DNA of 64,000 nt from Companilactobacillus huachuanensis (GTDB lineage Bacteria; Bacillota; Bacilli; Lactobacillales; Lactobacillaceae), in the NCBI RefSeq assembly GCF_005404815.1, contig NZ_BJDF01000007.1:62001-126000 (forward strand), read 5' to 3'. The notes beneath the pieces were generated by a model. It was not told the origin of the DNA, searched no databases, and saw only the letters and a program-made list of their open reading frames with translations. How positions within the stretch are numbered: position 1 is the first letter of the stretch; every line of letters begins with the position of its first letter. Made by a program: the position numbers and the translations under genes. This document shows, one piece after another, positions 37,037-48,185 of this stretch.

Positions 37037-37321
37037 TTGTTAAAACCACTTGGAGATAGAGTCATTGTAACAGTCGATAAAGAAGAAGAAAAGACAGTTG
37101 GTGGCATTGTTTTAGCAAACAACGCTAAAGAAAAGCCCCAAACGGCCGAAGTTGTTGCCGTAGGTGACGGGTTAGTTGCTGATAATGGTACTAAATTACC
37201 AATGAGTATTAAAAAAGGTGACAAGATTCTTTTTGATAAATATGCAGGCTCAACAGTTAAGTATGAAGACAATGAATATTTAATCCTTCATGAAAAAGAT
37301 GTCATGGCAATCGTTGACTAA
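37037..37321 (+). CDS. groES: Co-chaperonin GroES
   Basis: Heptameric lid of the GroEL folding chamber. 94 residues, typical: [26 protein letters not shown] (mobile loop), ending [10 protein letters not shown]. It starts at TTG 37037 with GGAGGT 7 nt upstream; the open frame continues to 36986 but into the operator region. First gene of the groES-groEL operon under the CIRCE-like operator. Confidence 0.95.
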   Translation: MLKPLGDRVIVTVDKEEEKTVGGIVLANNAKEKPQTAEVVAVGDGLVADNGTKLPMSIKKGDKILFDKYAGSTVKYEDNEYLILHEKDVMAIVD

Positions 37322-37332
37322 TTAAAAATTAA

Positions 37333-39003
<1,671 letters not shown>

Positions 39004-39028
39004 TCCATTAAAATTAAACAATTATAAA

Positions 39029-39060
39029 CGTCGGTAGATTAATTCTATTGACGTTTTTTT
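39029..39060 (+). terminator. Terminator after groEL
   Basis: AACGTC...GACGTT with an inner TAGA/CTA pairing, followed by seven T. Confidence 0.75.
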
Positions 39061-39068
39061 GTTTTGAA

Positions 39069-39400
39069 CTAAAGGTTACAAGTTTAGTTAAGTATGCCGT
39101 TTCCAGAGCTGAGAGTATTCAATTGCTGCGCGGAACGGCCCGAGCCTGGGGAGCGGTCTCGAACCTCGGTTGAAGCCTCGCAAAACCCGCGAGTCTCCAA
39201 CTCGCCCGGTGGTGTAATTGCTGAAGCAATAACGCTACTTTCGCTGCAAATGAATACTCTCAGCTCTTCCAACTAGTTTTTCAATAATAAGAATGTACAA
39301 TTGTGATCTTTTAATATTTAAATAAATTGAATTTAGAACTGTCACAGCAATGTTTATATTACTGTCGTCCGGAGGCGGAAAATCAGGTAATATTTCCTAT
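39069..39400 (-). repeat. TIR-type cloverleaf repeat copy with decayed right end
   Basis: Left flank AAAGGTTACAAGTTTAG; core about 39095-39275 nearly identical to the one at 55157; AT-rich tail with ATATTTAAATAAATTGAATTTAG and CTGTCACAGCAATGTTTATA, also shared with that copy. Instead of the right terminus it runs into GTCCGGAGGCGG, perhaps a fragment of another copy. It occupies the 457-bp gap after groEL; no gene seen. Confidence 0.8.
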
Positions 39401-39460
39401 CTGCCATATAAAAGTATAAAATGAGTTATTGTCGAATAGAAAATAGAAGAGAGAATCATA

Positions 39461-40024
39461 ATGGATAGTATTGAATTTGGTCGTAAGATCAACTATGTCC
39501 CTATGACGGTGAGTTTGGTTGTCGGGTTATTAGTGGGAATATTGATATTTGTATTTACAAAAATTACTTTGTTAGCGGTACTTCTAGGCGTTACAGCCTT
39601 GGTTATTGCAGCTTTACTCTATGCACGTTCAATGGATGATTTTTATGGTTATTGGGAAATCAATGACGAGGGTATCAAAAGCTACGATTATTTAAATTTC
39701 AGCATTAGATTGCAGTCAGTTATGTTTCCGTTTAGCGAAAGTCAACTGGCGTTAAAATTTAACGATATAAAAGGTTTAACAGTAGTTGTTGGTAAAGAGA
39801 TGAATGCTCCTAGTAACATTCTAGGAGGCTCATTTAATGCTCCTAAGAAGATTATGTTTCACTTGCCAACGCCCTACTATTTGGAGTTGAAATTGAACGA
39901 CGGTCGTCAGGTCAATTTGGATTTGTCAGCCGATTGGGATGATACAGAAACAATTGAATATGTCATTGCTTTGATTTGTTCGGAAGCTGATATTCCGGCT
40001 GAAATCATTAAGCAAGAAAATTAA
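39461..40024 (+). CDS. Membrane protein with a PH-like domain, unknown function
   Basis: 187 residues that I cannot assign to a named family. Two adjacent hydrophobic helices (about residues 13-32 and 34-51) form a hairpin anchor. The rest is a beta-rich domain (YGYWEINDEGIKSYDYLN... ITGLTVVVGKE-like strand pattern, NIL...MFHLPTPYYLELKLNDGRQVNLDLS) that looks like bacterial PH-domain proteins. The C-terminal helix is acidic. GAAGAGAG precedes the ATG. Stands alone between a repeat and a large terminator. Confidence 0.7.
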   Translation: MDSIEFGRKINYVPMTVSLVVGLLVGILIFVFTKITLLAVLLGVTALVIAALLYARSMDDFYGYWEINDEGIKSYDYLNFSIRLQSVMFPFSESQLALKFNDIKGLTVVVGKEMNAPSNILGGSFNAPKKIMFHLPTPYYLELKLNDGRQVNLDLSADWDDTETIEYVIALICSEADIPAEIIKQEN

Positions 40025-40060
40025 CTAAAAATTTAAAATAGGAAAAAGCATCTGACACAA

Positions 40061-40129
40061 AATATTATACAAAAAAGCGGGACCAATAATCATTTCTGAT
40101 TGTTGATTCCGTTTTTTTGTATAATATTG
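40061..40129. terminator. Long bidirectional terminator palindrome
   Basis: AATATTATACAAAAAA on the left pairs with TTTTTTTGTATAATATT on the right, around an inner stem (CGG...CCG and AATCA/TGATT). The A and T runs let it work from either side; it lies between the convergent 39461 and WxL-type genes. Confidence 0.85.
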
Positions 40130-40131
40130 AA

Positions 40132-40293
40132 CTAATGGTTGAAAGGTGAGAAATTAATCTAACCATTATTATTACAGGCTTAGAGATAATTTATTTAAAT
40201 AAACATAAGTCTTTATTTACTGTTCCTGCTATTAAAGAAATTGAATACTCTCAGCTCTGGAAACGGCATACTTAAATAAACTTTTAACCTTCA
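40132..40293 (+). repeat. Deleted copy of the TIR-bounded repeat
   Basis: Ends AATGGTTGAAAG (left) and CTTTTAACCTTCAG (right), 162 bp. It keeps the AT-rich flank and the distal half of the outer stem (GAATACTCTCAGCTCTGG), but the core arms are missing. Its ends match the full 18263-18576 copy. It abuts the stop of the WxL-type gene. Confidence 0.7.
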
Positions 40294-40294
40294 G

Positions 40295-42787
40295 TTATTG
40301 AATACTATCATTCATAGACCAAGTTACTTGACCACTATAAGCTCCAGCTTTGCTATCGGCAGGAACACGTAATTTCCATTTATTAGCTCCGACATAGTTG
40401 GATAGGTCGTAATTGGTAAGTGATCCACTGAATCCATCGCTTTTAATAGGAACTGGATCTGGTGTAAGGGGATACCAATTATTGTCAGTATCACTATTTG
40501 CTTGATTGAATAGTAATGATTCACCGTTATCTTGAATTAATTTTGTACCATTGCTTGCAATAGGGTGATCACCATTATTATCATAACTAACGTTTACTTG
40601 AAAAGGAGTGTCAGCGGTGTGAGTGATAATTAATTTACCAGTTGTACTGACGTTAGAAAGAGTACGTTCAAGTGCAGCACTGTTGACACTACCAAAGTCG
40701 ATGGTTGTTGGTACTTCTACGAATGAAGTTGTCAATGGAGCAGCCTCAATATCGACGTCAGCAGGAGCTTCAGTGGCGATACTACTGTATTGTTGTCCAG
40801 TATTAGTTAAAACATTGTTTAGATAGGCAGTATTGGAAGCTGTGGATGCCTCTATGCCAGTAACTTTAGCTTTGAACGAAATTACGTGAGTAGAATTATT
40901 AGATAATGATCCAACTGAGAAATTCAAACTATCTTTAGCTGTACCGTCTAATGTTATACTGCCAGGAACTAACTCTAGTCCGTCAGGTAAACTATCGGCA
41001 AAGTTAGCCCCACTTAAAGTGCTAGTACCATTGCTGGTAAAGTTGACGTTGTATTCAATTATGTCATCTTTTTTACCAGTAGTTTTGCTTGAGAAGGTAC
41101 CATTAGGATCTGTTGTGTCATTTCTGACTTGTTTAGTGAAACGATATTTGAAAGTAGGTGTTTCAACTGGGACATCAATGCTTGCCTTATACGTTTTAGA
41201 ATCACTTTGATTAACATTGTTACCTGTAAAATAGGCGGTATTAGTCAAATTACCATTCGTCAAATAATATGGGGCTTGATTATTTATTGTTGCATCGAAA
41301 GTGTAGGAAGCACTCGTAACCCCAGAGTCACTGTTGATATTAGTATTAGGATTAAAGTCAATTGCATCACCATTTATTAATGTGCTTTGTGTTGTACTTT
41401 TATCTATTGTCAAACCTTCAGGCATATTATCAAGAATTTTGGTCAAAGTCCATGCTGATTGATAACCTTCATTTTTAACATTCAAACTAAATCTTAATTT
41501 ATCTCCGACATGATTTACTGTACTGTTGGGTGACGTTAAATTGGTGTATGTTTTACTTACCATAGGGACAGCATAACCTGCAACAGTTGCACCGATAGTA
41601 GACGAGAATTCTGCTACTTGACCAGGGGATAGGTTAGTTTGCGGCCATCTGAGAGTATAAGCTGAATCTTGAAGGCCAGCAGAATTTACAACGTTATAAC
41701 CATTAGAGATTAGAAGATTGGTACCGGCAGCGTCATTCGTGTCACCATCTTGATCACTAGTAGGATTTGATGCCCAAGGGAGTTTAGGCGCTGTAATGTC
41801 AGAAGTACTTTTATTTTGTTTACCTTTAACGCTCCAATCAGTTGGGTTAGAGAGAATCCTACCCATGAAATCTTGGAAACCACCATTAATATTGTTAGTA
41901 ACAAATAATTTTGAAGCTGGTTGATAATTTGAACCACTCATCAAGTATAATCCCTGTCCATTACCAATTGCGTACATTGGGACGTTATCAACAGTGGTAT
42001 CACCATTATTAGGATTCAATCCAGTATCTTCACCATAGAATGTCTGAAATTGTGTTGATGAGGTACTTGAAGATGGATTATAGACATATAATTCACGTTG
42101 AACAATGGGGGCACCTGTTATTGAAGCTTTGAGAACTATTTCAACAAAGACACTTCTTTTAGAGTAATATCCCAAAAGTTTAAACGCAGCTACACCATTA
42201 GCATCTGTACCTGTGTAATATTGCTTGTAAGTTTTAGCGGAAGAGTCAATCTCGCTTAGGTTAGTGAGTACATTCATACCTGAATAGTAATTAGAAGTTC
42301 CATTACCAGTGAGTAGGGCATAATCAATTGAAGAGTCAGAGGCATTTTGTGGTGAACCTCCAGTTCCATTATATGAATCAGTTCCCTGATGTAATATTCC
42401 ATAATATTTTCCATTGTAATTTAAAAAAATGTTTATTTTACCATTAGAGACATTGGGCACACTGTTATTCATAGTGTAGGCGCTCTGCTTAGTAATAGTG
42501 TTGTCACCAGCTACAATCTTACCAGTAGAGTCACGAGCAGCACCAAAAGTATAACCGAGTGAAACATCACCACCGATAGGTATATTTCCGATATTATTAG
42601 ATGGAGAGTTGCTTTGCAATTTCCAGTTCGTGATACCATCATAATTTTCGAAAACCTTTTCAGCAGCCGAATAGTCACCGGTACTCAAAGCTTTAACGTT
42701 TAAAGCTGTTTGATTAAGAACTAAAATCATCATCAATGCTGTAAATAAAATAAATAATAATTTAGTGACTAATTTATTCCTTTTCAT
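40295..42787 (-). CDS. Secreted WxL-type surface protein with DUF11-like repeats
   Basis: 830 residues, the largest non-housekeeping gene here. It has a signal peptide (MKRNKLVTKLLFILFTALMMILV, cleavage near ALNVKA), a long Ser/Thr/Asn-rich region, and two DUF11-like beta repeats (around residues 405-550 and 552-680, each with NTAYFTGNN- or NTAYLNN-type ends). The C-terminal ~150 residues resemble a WxL cell-wall-binding domain: WKLRV, then VTWSMNDS at the very end in place of the usual ITWTL. No LPxTG sorting signal is present. Such proteins bind peptidoglycan noncovalently. Monocistronic and divergent to the MerR gene. Confidence 0.7.
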   Translation of the reverse strand: MKRNKLVTKLLFILFTALMMILVLNQTALNVKALSTGDYSAAEKVFENYDGITNWKLQSNSPSNNIGNIPIGGDVSLGYTFGAARDSTGKIVAGDNTITKQSAYTMNNSVPNVSNGKINIFLNYNGKYYGILHQGTDSYNGTGGSPQNASDSSIDYALLTGNGTSNYYSGMNVLTNLSEIDSSAKTYKQYYTGTDANGVAAFKLLGYYSKRSVFVEIVLKASITGAPIVQRELYVYNPSSSTSSTQFQTFYGEDTGLNPNNGDTTVDNVPMYAIGNGQGLYLMSGSNYQPASKLFVTNNINGGFQDFMGRILSNPTDWSVKGKQNKSTSDITAPKLPWASNPTSDQDGDTNDAAGTNLLISNGYNVVNSAGLQDSAYTLRWPQTNLSPGQVAEFSSTIGATVAGYAVPMVSKTYTNLTSPNSTVNHVGDKLRFSLNVKNEGYQSAWTLTKILDNMPEGLTIDKSTTQSTLINGDAIDFNPNTNINSDSGVTSASYTFDATINNQAPYYLTNGNLTNTAYFTGNNVNQSDSKTYKASIDVPVETPTFKYRFTKQVRNDTTDPNGTFSSKTTGKKDDIIEYNVNFTSNGTSTLSGANFADSLPDGLELVPGSITLDGTAKDSLNFSVGSLSNNSTHVISFKAKVTGIEASTASNTAYLNNVLTNTGQQYSSIATEAPADVDIEAAPLTTSFVEVPTTIDFGSVNSAALERTLSNVSTTGKLIITHTADTPFQVNVSYDNNGDHPIASNGTKLIQDNGESLLFNQANSDTDNNWYPLTPDPVPIKSDGFSGSLTNYDLSNYVGANKWKLRVPADSKAGAYSGQVTWSMNDSIQ

Positions 42788-42960
42788 TTTTATTCCCCCG
42801 AAAACGCCATCAAAAATATAATAGTTATAAAATTTAGCCTAATTTGTCCCAAATCCATTCAAATTTATTATAATACATAATAAATAATTTAATAGTTCAT
42901 ATATCAATGTTATTTTTTTCACAGAATGAAATAAACTACCATTAAGAAAAGGAAGAAAAA

Positions 42961-43773
42961 ATGAATCAATTTTTTTCAATTGGTCAACTTGCTGAACTCT
43001 TTAATATCAAGATATCCACGTTGCGTTATTACGATGAAGTTGGTCTGTTAAAACCTGCTAAAGTCAATGCTAAGACGAACTATCGATACTATTCGACACA
43101 GGAATTCGAACGCCTAAATGTTATTGGTTATTTGCGTGCTTTAGACTTATCGGTTGAATCCATTAAGAATTTTTTTGACGCCAGAGATATTGATAAATTG
43201 GAAGAAATGTTAAAGAAACAAAAGTCACAAGTTCAAATTCAAATCAAGGTTTTACAAAATATTGAACAAAGAATTGATACTCGAATCAGACAAGTTGAGG
43301 ATGCGACACATAGTAAGTTGGATACGATTGAATTAATTGATTTACCAGAAATCCCCGTTATTTATTTAGATGAGGATTATCGTCCTAGTGATGATATTGA
43401 GTTTCCTATCGTAACTTTGCGACAGAAGTATGGTGTTGATAAGAATATTTTTTTAGGAAAAATTGCTTTGAGGATTTCTGTAGAACAATTACGGCAACAA
43501 AATTTTTCTGATTACAATGGTTTGTTACTAATATTGGAACCGGGGGATGATACCGATGCCACTGGCTCATTAGCTGCAGGAAAGTATTTACGATTAAGAT
43601 TTCATGGCACGCATAATAATGCTACAGAGCAATATCAAAAATTGTTGAACTACTGTAAGAAACATGATTATCAAATTATTGGCCCAGCGGTAGAAACGGC
43701 CTTGATTGATTATGGTATTACTAACGAATATTCGAAATACGTGACGGAAATCAGGATTCCTATTAAAGATTAA
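42961..43773 (+). CDS. MerR family regulator with GyrI-like effector domain
   Basis: 270 residues like BmrR. An N-terminal MerR winged helix (FSIGQLAELFNIKISTLRYYDEVGLLKPAKV... NYRYYSTQEFERL), a dimerisation helix (about 85-125), and a C-terminal domain similar to GyrI-type small-molecule-binding domains. There are no metal-binding cysteines, so a drug-like or other organic ligand is more likely than a metal. AAGGAAG lies before the ATG. The gene stops 9 nt before a promoter with the 19-bp spacer characteristic of MerR targets, which drives the DUF554 gene. Confidence 0.85.
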   Translation: MNQFFSIGQLAELFNIKISTLRYYDEVGLLKPAKVNAKTNYRYYSTQEFERLNVIGYLRALDLSVESIKNFFDARDIDKLEEMLKKQKSQVQIQIKVLQNIEQRIDTRIRQVEDATHSKLDTIELIDLPEIPVIYLDEDYRPSDDIEFPIVTLRQKYGVDKNIFLGKIALRISVEQLRQQNFSDYNGLLLILEPGDDTDATGSLAAGKYLRLRFHGTHNNATEQYQKLLNYCKKHDYQIIGPAVETALIDYGITNEYSKYVTEIRIPIKD

Positions 43774-43782
43774 GGAAAATTG

Positions 43783-43813
43783 TTGACCCTCTAGTCACTA
43801 GAGAGTTTATAAT
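43783..43813 (+). promoter_or_regulatory. MerR-type promoter with 19-bp spacer and operator dyad
   Basis: TTGACC (43783-43788) and TATAAT (43808-43813) are separated by 19 bp. The spacer holds the dyad CTCTAGT-C-ACTAGAG. MerR-family activators bind such dyads and shorten the effective spacing by twisting the DNA, so the regulator just upstream probably activates the next gene. Confidence 0.85.
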
Positions 43814-43846
43814 TTTGAATTAACATCTTCATTGAGGGGGGATCTT

Positions 43847-44542
43847 ATGATAGGAACAATTTTTAACGTCTGTATGATTTTAGTAGGAAGCTTTGTCGGG
43901 AGCTATTTTAAAAAAGGAATCAAACCGGCGTATAATGAGATCCTGACACAGGCTTTGGGCTTGGCTGCAATTGCCATTGGACTCAATGCCGTTGTGCAGA
44001 ACATGTCTAAGAGTCACTATCCAGTTTTATTTATCGTCAGTCTGGCTGTTGGGGGTCTGATTGGACAAGCGTTTGATTTGGAAAAACACTTTGATAATTT
44101 AGTCGCTAAGTTTTCCAAGCCTAAAGAAAATGGTGGGAACAATTTGGCCGAAGGGTTAGCAACTGGTATTTTGTTATACTGTATCGGTTCGTTATCAATT
44201 CTGGGACCAATTCAGGCGGCTTTGAACAAGGATTATACTTTCCTATTTACTAACGGGATGCTTGATGGAATTACATCGATTGTTTTAGCATCAACGTTTG
44301 GAATCGGGATGGCCTTGGCAGCAATCGCTGTTTTCACATGGCAAGGTAGTATTTATTTAATTGCAATGTTGTTGCAAAATTCGATCAATCACAATATGAT
44401 TACAGAACTGACGATTGTCGGGGGAATTTTGATCATGGCGTCGGGCTTAGGATTACTGAATATTAAAAAAATAAAAGTTTTGAATTTATTGCCGTCATTA
44501 GTAGTACCAATCGTGGTTATTGCAGTGATGCAACTATTTTAA
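43847..44542 (+). CDS. DUF554 family membrane protein
   Basis: 231 residues with about seven hydrophobic helices and the family start MIGTIFNVCMILVGSFVGSYFKKGI. Family members are predicted transporters with no established substrate. ATG 43847 follows GAGGGGGG by 5 nt; the open frame extends upstream to 43832. The gene is driven by the 19-bp-spacer promoter and a GyrI-type MerR regulator, so it probably responds to the regulator's ligand. A terminator follows. Confidence 0.85.
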   Translation: MIGTIFNVCMILVGSFVGSYFKKGIKPAYNEILTQALGLAAIAIGLNAVVQNMSKSHYPVLFIVSLAVGGLIGQAFDLEKHFDNLVAKFSKPKENGGNNLAEGLATGILLYCIGSLSILGPIQAALNKDYTFLFTNGMLDGITSIVLASTFGIGMALAAIAVFTWQGSIYLIAMLLQNSINHNMITELTIVGGILIMASGLGLLNIKKIKVLNLLPSLVVPIVVIAVMQLF

Positions 44543-44550
44543 AAAGATAC

Positions 44551-44575
44551 GACCAGACGTTCGTCTGGTCTTTTT
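44551..44575 (+). terminator. Terminator after the DUF554 gene
   Basis: GACCAGACG-TT-CGTCTGGTC followed by five T. Confidence 0.9.
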
Positions 44576-44629
44576 AATTCTCGTCAAAATTGATACAATA
44601 TCAAAGGTAAAGATTGGGGATAAAATATT

Positions 44630-45433
44630 ATGAAAATACTCTTCGTTGGCGATGTCGTTGGTAGTATCGGCATTAAGGCTATAGAAACATATCTACCCGA
44701 GATCAAAAAGAAGGTCAAACCACAGTTAACCATTGTAAATGGTGAAAATGCTGCAAGTGGAAAAGGTACGAAGGAACCTGATTATCAAAAAATAACTCGT
44801 GCTGGAGCTGACGTGGTAACAGGAGGAAATCATACTTGGGATAAGCGTGAAATCTTAGATTTTATCGACGATCCAAAGAAAAATATTTTACGCCCATATA
44901 ATTTCTCTGGAGAACATGTTCCTGGTCGTGGTTTTCTAAAAATAAAAGTTAACACTAAAGAAGTTTACGTAATTAATATGCAAGGAACTGCTTTGATGCA
45001 GCCACTTGATAATCCTTTCATTGCGGCTGATAAATTAGTTGCAAGTTTAGATAAAGATGCTATTAAATTTGTTGATTTTCATGCGGAGACAACTAGTGAA
45101 AAAATTGCTTTTGCCAACTATATGGTTGGTCGAGTCTCTGCTGTCTGTGGCACACACACCCATGTTCAAACGAATGATGCACAAGTTATTAACAAGCAAA
45201 CAGCCTATTTAACAGACGTCGGGATGACAGGATCATACGATGGTATCTTGGGCGATAAAAAAGAACCAATTATTAATCGCTTCTTAACACAGAGACCAAA
45301 TAAGTTTGATGTTGATGAAGATGGTCGCATGCAAATTGGCTTTGCGGTTATTGATATCAACGATGAAACCAATAATGCTCGCAGTATTAAGAACTACGTT
45401 ATTACACCAAATAATCAATCATTTTTAAATTAA
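44630..45433 (+). CDS. YmdB-type metallophosphoesterase
   Basis: 267 residues of the TIGR00282 family. Members hydrolyse 2',3'-cyclic nucleotides (B. subtilis YmdB) and influence biofilm and motility switching. The metallophosphatase signature can be read: [14 protein letters not shown] (Asp), [13 protein letters not shown] (Asn-Glu), [11 protein letters not shown] (Asn-His), VDFHAE and [11 protein letters not shown] (His). GGGGA precedes the ATG. mutS follows 13 nt later behind AACGGAGGG, so the two probably share a transcript. Confidence 0.9.
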   Translation: MKILFVGDVVGSIGIKAIETYLPEIKKKVKPQLTIVNGENAASGKGTKEPDYQKITRAGADVVTGGNHTWDKREILDFIDDPKKNILRPYNFSGEHVPGRGFLKIKVNTKEVYVINMQGTALMQPLDNPFIAADKLVASLDKDAIKFVDFHAETTSEKIAFANYMVGRVSAVCGTHTHVQTNDAQVINKQTAYLTDVGMTGSYDGILGDKKEPIINRFLTQRPNKFDVDEDGRMQIGFAVIDINDETNNARSIKNYVITPNNQSFLN

Positions 45434-45446
45434 ACGGAGGGAATTC

Positions 45447-48089
45447 ATGCCTCAAAAAACTAAAGAAACACCAATGATGGAGCAATATCTGGAATATAAA
45501 AAACAGTATCCAGATGCTTTTTTGCTATATCGTGTTGGTGACTTTTATGAAATGTTTTACGATGATGCCGTTAAAGGTTCACAGATTCTGGAATTGACAT
45601 TGACATCCCGTAATAAAAAAGCTGATGAAGGTATTCCAATGTGTGGGGTACCTCACCATGCTATCGAAGGCTACATTGATACACTTGTGGATAAAGGTTA
45701 CAAAGTAGCAGTCTGTGATCAATTGGAAAATCCAGCTGACGCTCAGGGCATGGTTAAACGCGGTGTGACCCGAGTAGTTACACCCGGTACGATCATGGAT
45801 AAGTCTGATCAAGCCAAGGATAATAACTACATTACAGCAATTACTGCTCATCAAAATACCTTCGGCCTAGCGTATGCTGACCTTTCAACAGGTGAAGTTA
45901 AAGTTACATCAGTTGAGAGTCAATTAGATTTAACTAATGAATTGCAAAATTTGGATACCAAAGAAACGGTTGTTTCTGGAAGTTTTCCACAAAAGTATCT
46001 CGACCAATTGCGTAAATTCGGGATCTTGATTTCTAAATTAGATGATTTAGAGGATAACTATTCTTTTGATTTCTCAAAAATCACTGCTGATACGGAAGTT
46101 AATACCGTCAAGCTGTTGATAAGTTATTTGATCAAGACTCAGATGCGTTCGTTGGATCATTTGAAACCAGCCGAATCTTATGAAACTTCTTCCTATTTAT
46201 TGATGGATCACTCTGCTCAAAGAAATTTGGAACTGTTCAAAAATATTCGGACGAACAAAAAATCAGGGACGCTCTTATGGCTTTTGGATGAAACCAAAAC
46301 TGCTATGGGTAGCCGTTTATTAAAGCAATGGTTAGCACGTCCCTTAATCAGCGTTGACAAGTTGAAAGCTCGTCAACATTTTGTGCAAGTCTTTTTGGAC
46401 AATTATTTCCAAAGATCATCCTTCCAAGATTACTTGACGAAAGTTTATGATTTGGAACGTTTAGCTGGTCGAGTAGCTTATGGAACAGTCAATGGGCGTG
46501 ACTTGATTCAATTGAAAACCTCTTTGGAACAAGTTCCTGAGATTAAATCAATTCTTTTAGATATCGGTGACGATGAATTAACAGCCTATGTGGAAAAGAT
46601 TGATGAAGTTTCAGATATTCGTGATTTGATTGATAAGGCCATTGTTGAAGAAGCCCCAATTTCAGTTACAGGTGGCGGATTGATCAAAGAAGGCTACAAT
46701 GAGCAACTTGATAAGTATCTTGATGCTTCTAAAAATGGTAAGCAGTGGTTGGCTACTTTAAAAGCTAAAGAACAAGAAATGACTGGAATTAATAATTTGA
46801 AGATTGGCTACAACAAGGTCTTTGGTTACTATATTGAGGTCAGTCATGCTAATATCGACAAGGTACCAGAAGATCGTTATCAAAGAAAACAAACGCTCGT
46901 CAATGCCGAAAGATATATCACACCAGAATTAAAGGATAAAGAAAGTTTAATTCTAGAGGCTGAAGAAAAATCTAAAGGCTTGCAGTATCACCTGTTCGAT
47001 CAAATTAGGAAGCAAGTTAAGGATCAAATTAGACGGATTCAAGCGTTAGCAAATGTTTTATCACGCTTAGATGCGTTGCAAAGTTTTGCTGTTGTCAGTG
47101 AAGAGTATCACTACGTGGCACCAGAATTTGTCGAAAAACACGAGTTGCAAATTACTAATGGTCGTCATCCGGTTGTGGAAAAGGTGTTGAGTAATAACAG
47201 CTATATTCCCAATGATGTTAATTTTGACGATAAAACTGACATCCTGTTGATAACTGGACCTAATATGTCTGGTAAGAGTACGTATATGAGACAAATGGCC
47301 TTGACGGTAATCATGGCTCAAATTGGTTGTTTCGTGCCTGCAGAGTCAGCTAAGTTACCAATTTTTGATCACATTTTTACCAGAATTGGAGCAGCAGATG
47401 ATTTGATTTCTGGTGATTCAACGTTCATGGTAGAAATGCGTGAGGCTAACGATGCTTTGAAGAATGCTACAGCCAACAGTTTGATAATTTTCGACGAAAT
47501 TGGCCGTGGTACTGCAACCTATGACGGAATGGCTTTGGCACAAGCAATTATCGAGTATATCGATAAACATGTGAATGCAATGACATTATTCTCGACTCAC
47601 TATCATGAATTGACGGAACTCGAAAGTCAGTTACCAGGTTTAAGAAATGTCCACGTTGATGCATCAGAAGAAAACGGTGACCTAGTATTTTTGCATAAAG
47701 TTTTACCAGGTCCAGCAGATAAATCATATGGTATCCATGTTGCTAAATTAGCAGGCTTACCAAACGACGTATTGACTCGCGCAAGTAAAATACTAAGTAG
47801 TTTGGAAGAGACATCAGTTCATACAACGACTTCCGAAAGCATTAAGGAACCCGTAGCAACTCCTATTGTGGAATCTAAACCAGTGGTTGAAGTGGTCAAA
47901 GAAGAAGTTGATAATTCGTCAGATGAAGAAACACAATTATCGCTTTTCCCAGAAACAACGACAAAAGTTAAAAAGTTATCCACCAAAGAATCACAAGTTA
48001 TCAAAGAATTGGATAGCCAAGATTTAATGGGGATAACTCCAATCGAGGCCATTAATTTACTTTATAAATGGCAAAAGAAGTTAAAATAA
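45447..48089 (+). CDS. mutS: DNA mismatch repair protein MutS
   Basis: Recognises mispairs and triggers repair together with MutL. 880 residues: a mismatch-reading motif DFYEMF (with the wedge Phe and Glu) near residue 31, a connector and clamp, the ATPase with Walker [30 protein letters not shown] and FSTHYHELT. The C-terminal stretch (about 780-880) has acidic, low-complexity sequence ahead of a short helix, which may hold the clamp-binding peptide TQLSLFP. Followed by mutL after a 96-nt spacer. Confidence 0.96.
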   Translation: MPQKTKETPMMEQYLEYKKQYPDAFLLYRVGDFYEMFYDDAVKGSQILELTLTSRNKKADEGIPMCGVPHHAIEGYIDTLVDKGYKVAVCDQLENPADAQGMVKRGVTRVVTPGTIMDKSDQAKDNNYITAITAHQNTFGLAYADLSTGEVKVTSVESQLDLTNELQNLDTKETVVSGSFPQKYLDQLRKFGILISKLDDLEDNYSFDFSKITADTEVNTVKLLISYLIKTQMRSLDHLKPAESYETSSYLLMDHSAQRNLELFKNIRTNKKSGTLLWLLDETKTAMGSRLLKQWLARPLISVDKLKARQHFVQVFLDNYFQRSSFQDYLTKVYDLERLAGRVAYGTVNGRDLIQLKTSLEQVPEIKSILLDIGDDELTAYVEKIDEVSDIRDLIDKAIVEEAPISVTGGGLIKEGYNEQLDKYLDASKNGKQWLATLKAKEQEMTGINNLKIGYNKVFGYYIEVSHANIDKVPEDRYQRKQTLVNAERYITPELKDKESLILEAEEKSKGLQYHLFDQIRKQVKDQIRRIQALANVLSRLDALQSFAVVSEEYHYVAPEFVEKHELQITNGRHPVVEKVLSNNSYIPNDVNFDDKTDILLITGPNMSGKSTYMRQMALTVIMAQIGCFVPAESAKLPIFDHIFTRIGAADDLISGDSTFMVEMREANDALKNATANSLIIFDEIGRGTATYDGMALAQAIIEYIDKHVNAMTLFSTHYHELTELESQLPGLRNVHVDASEENGDLVFLHKVLPGPADKSYGIHVAKLAGLPNDVLTRASKILSSLEETSVHTTTSESIKEPVATPIVESKPVVEVVKEEVDNSSDEETQLSLFPETTTKVKKLSTKESQVIKELDSQDLMGITPIEAINLLYKWQKKLK

Positions 48090-48185
48090 ATATTATCAAG
48101 AATAATGAATAATTTTAAATAGCTGGAAGTTTAGAGGCACAAAAAGCAGCATATTTAAATTACAAAATTGAAGAAGGTGGAAAAA

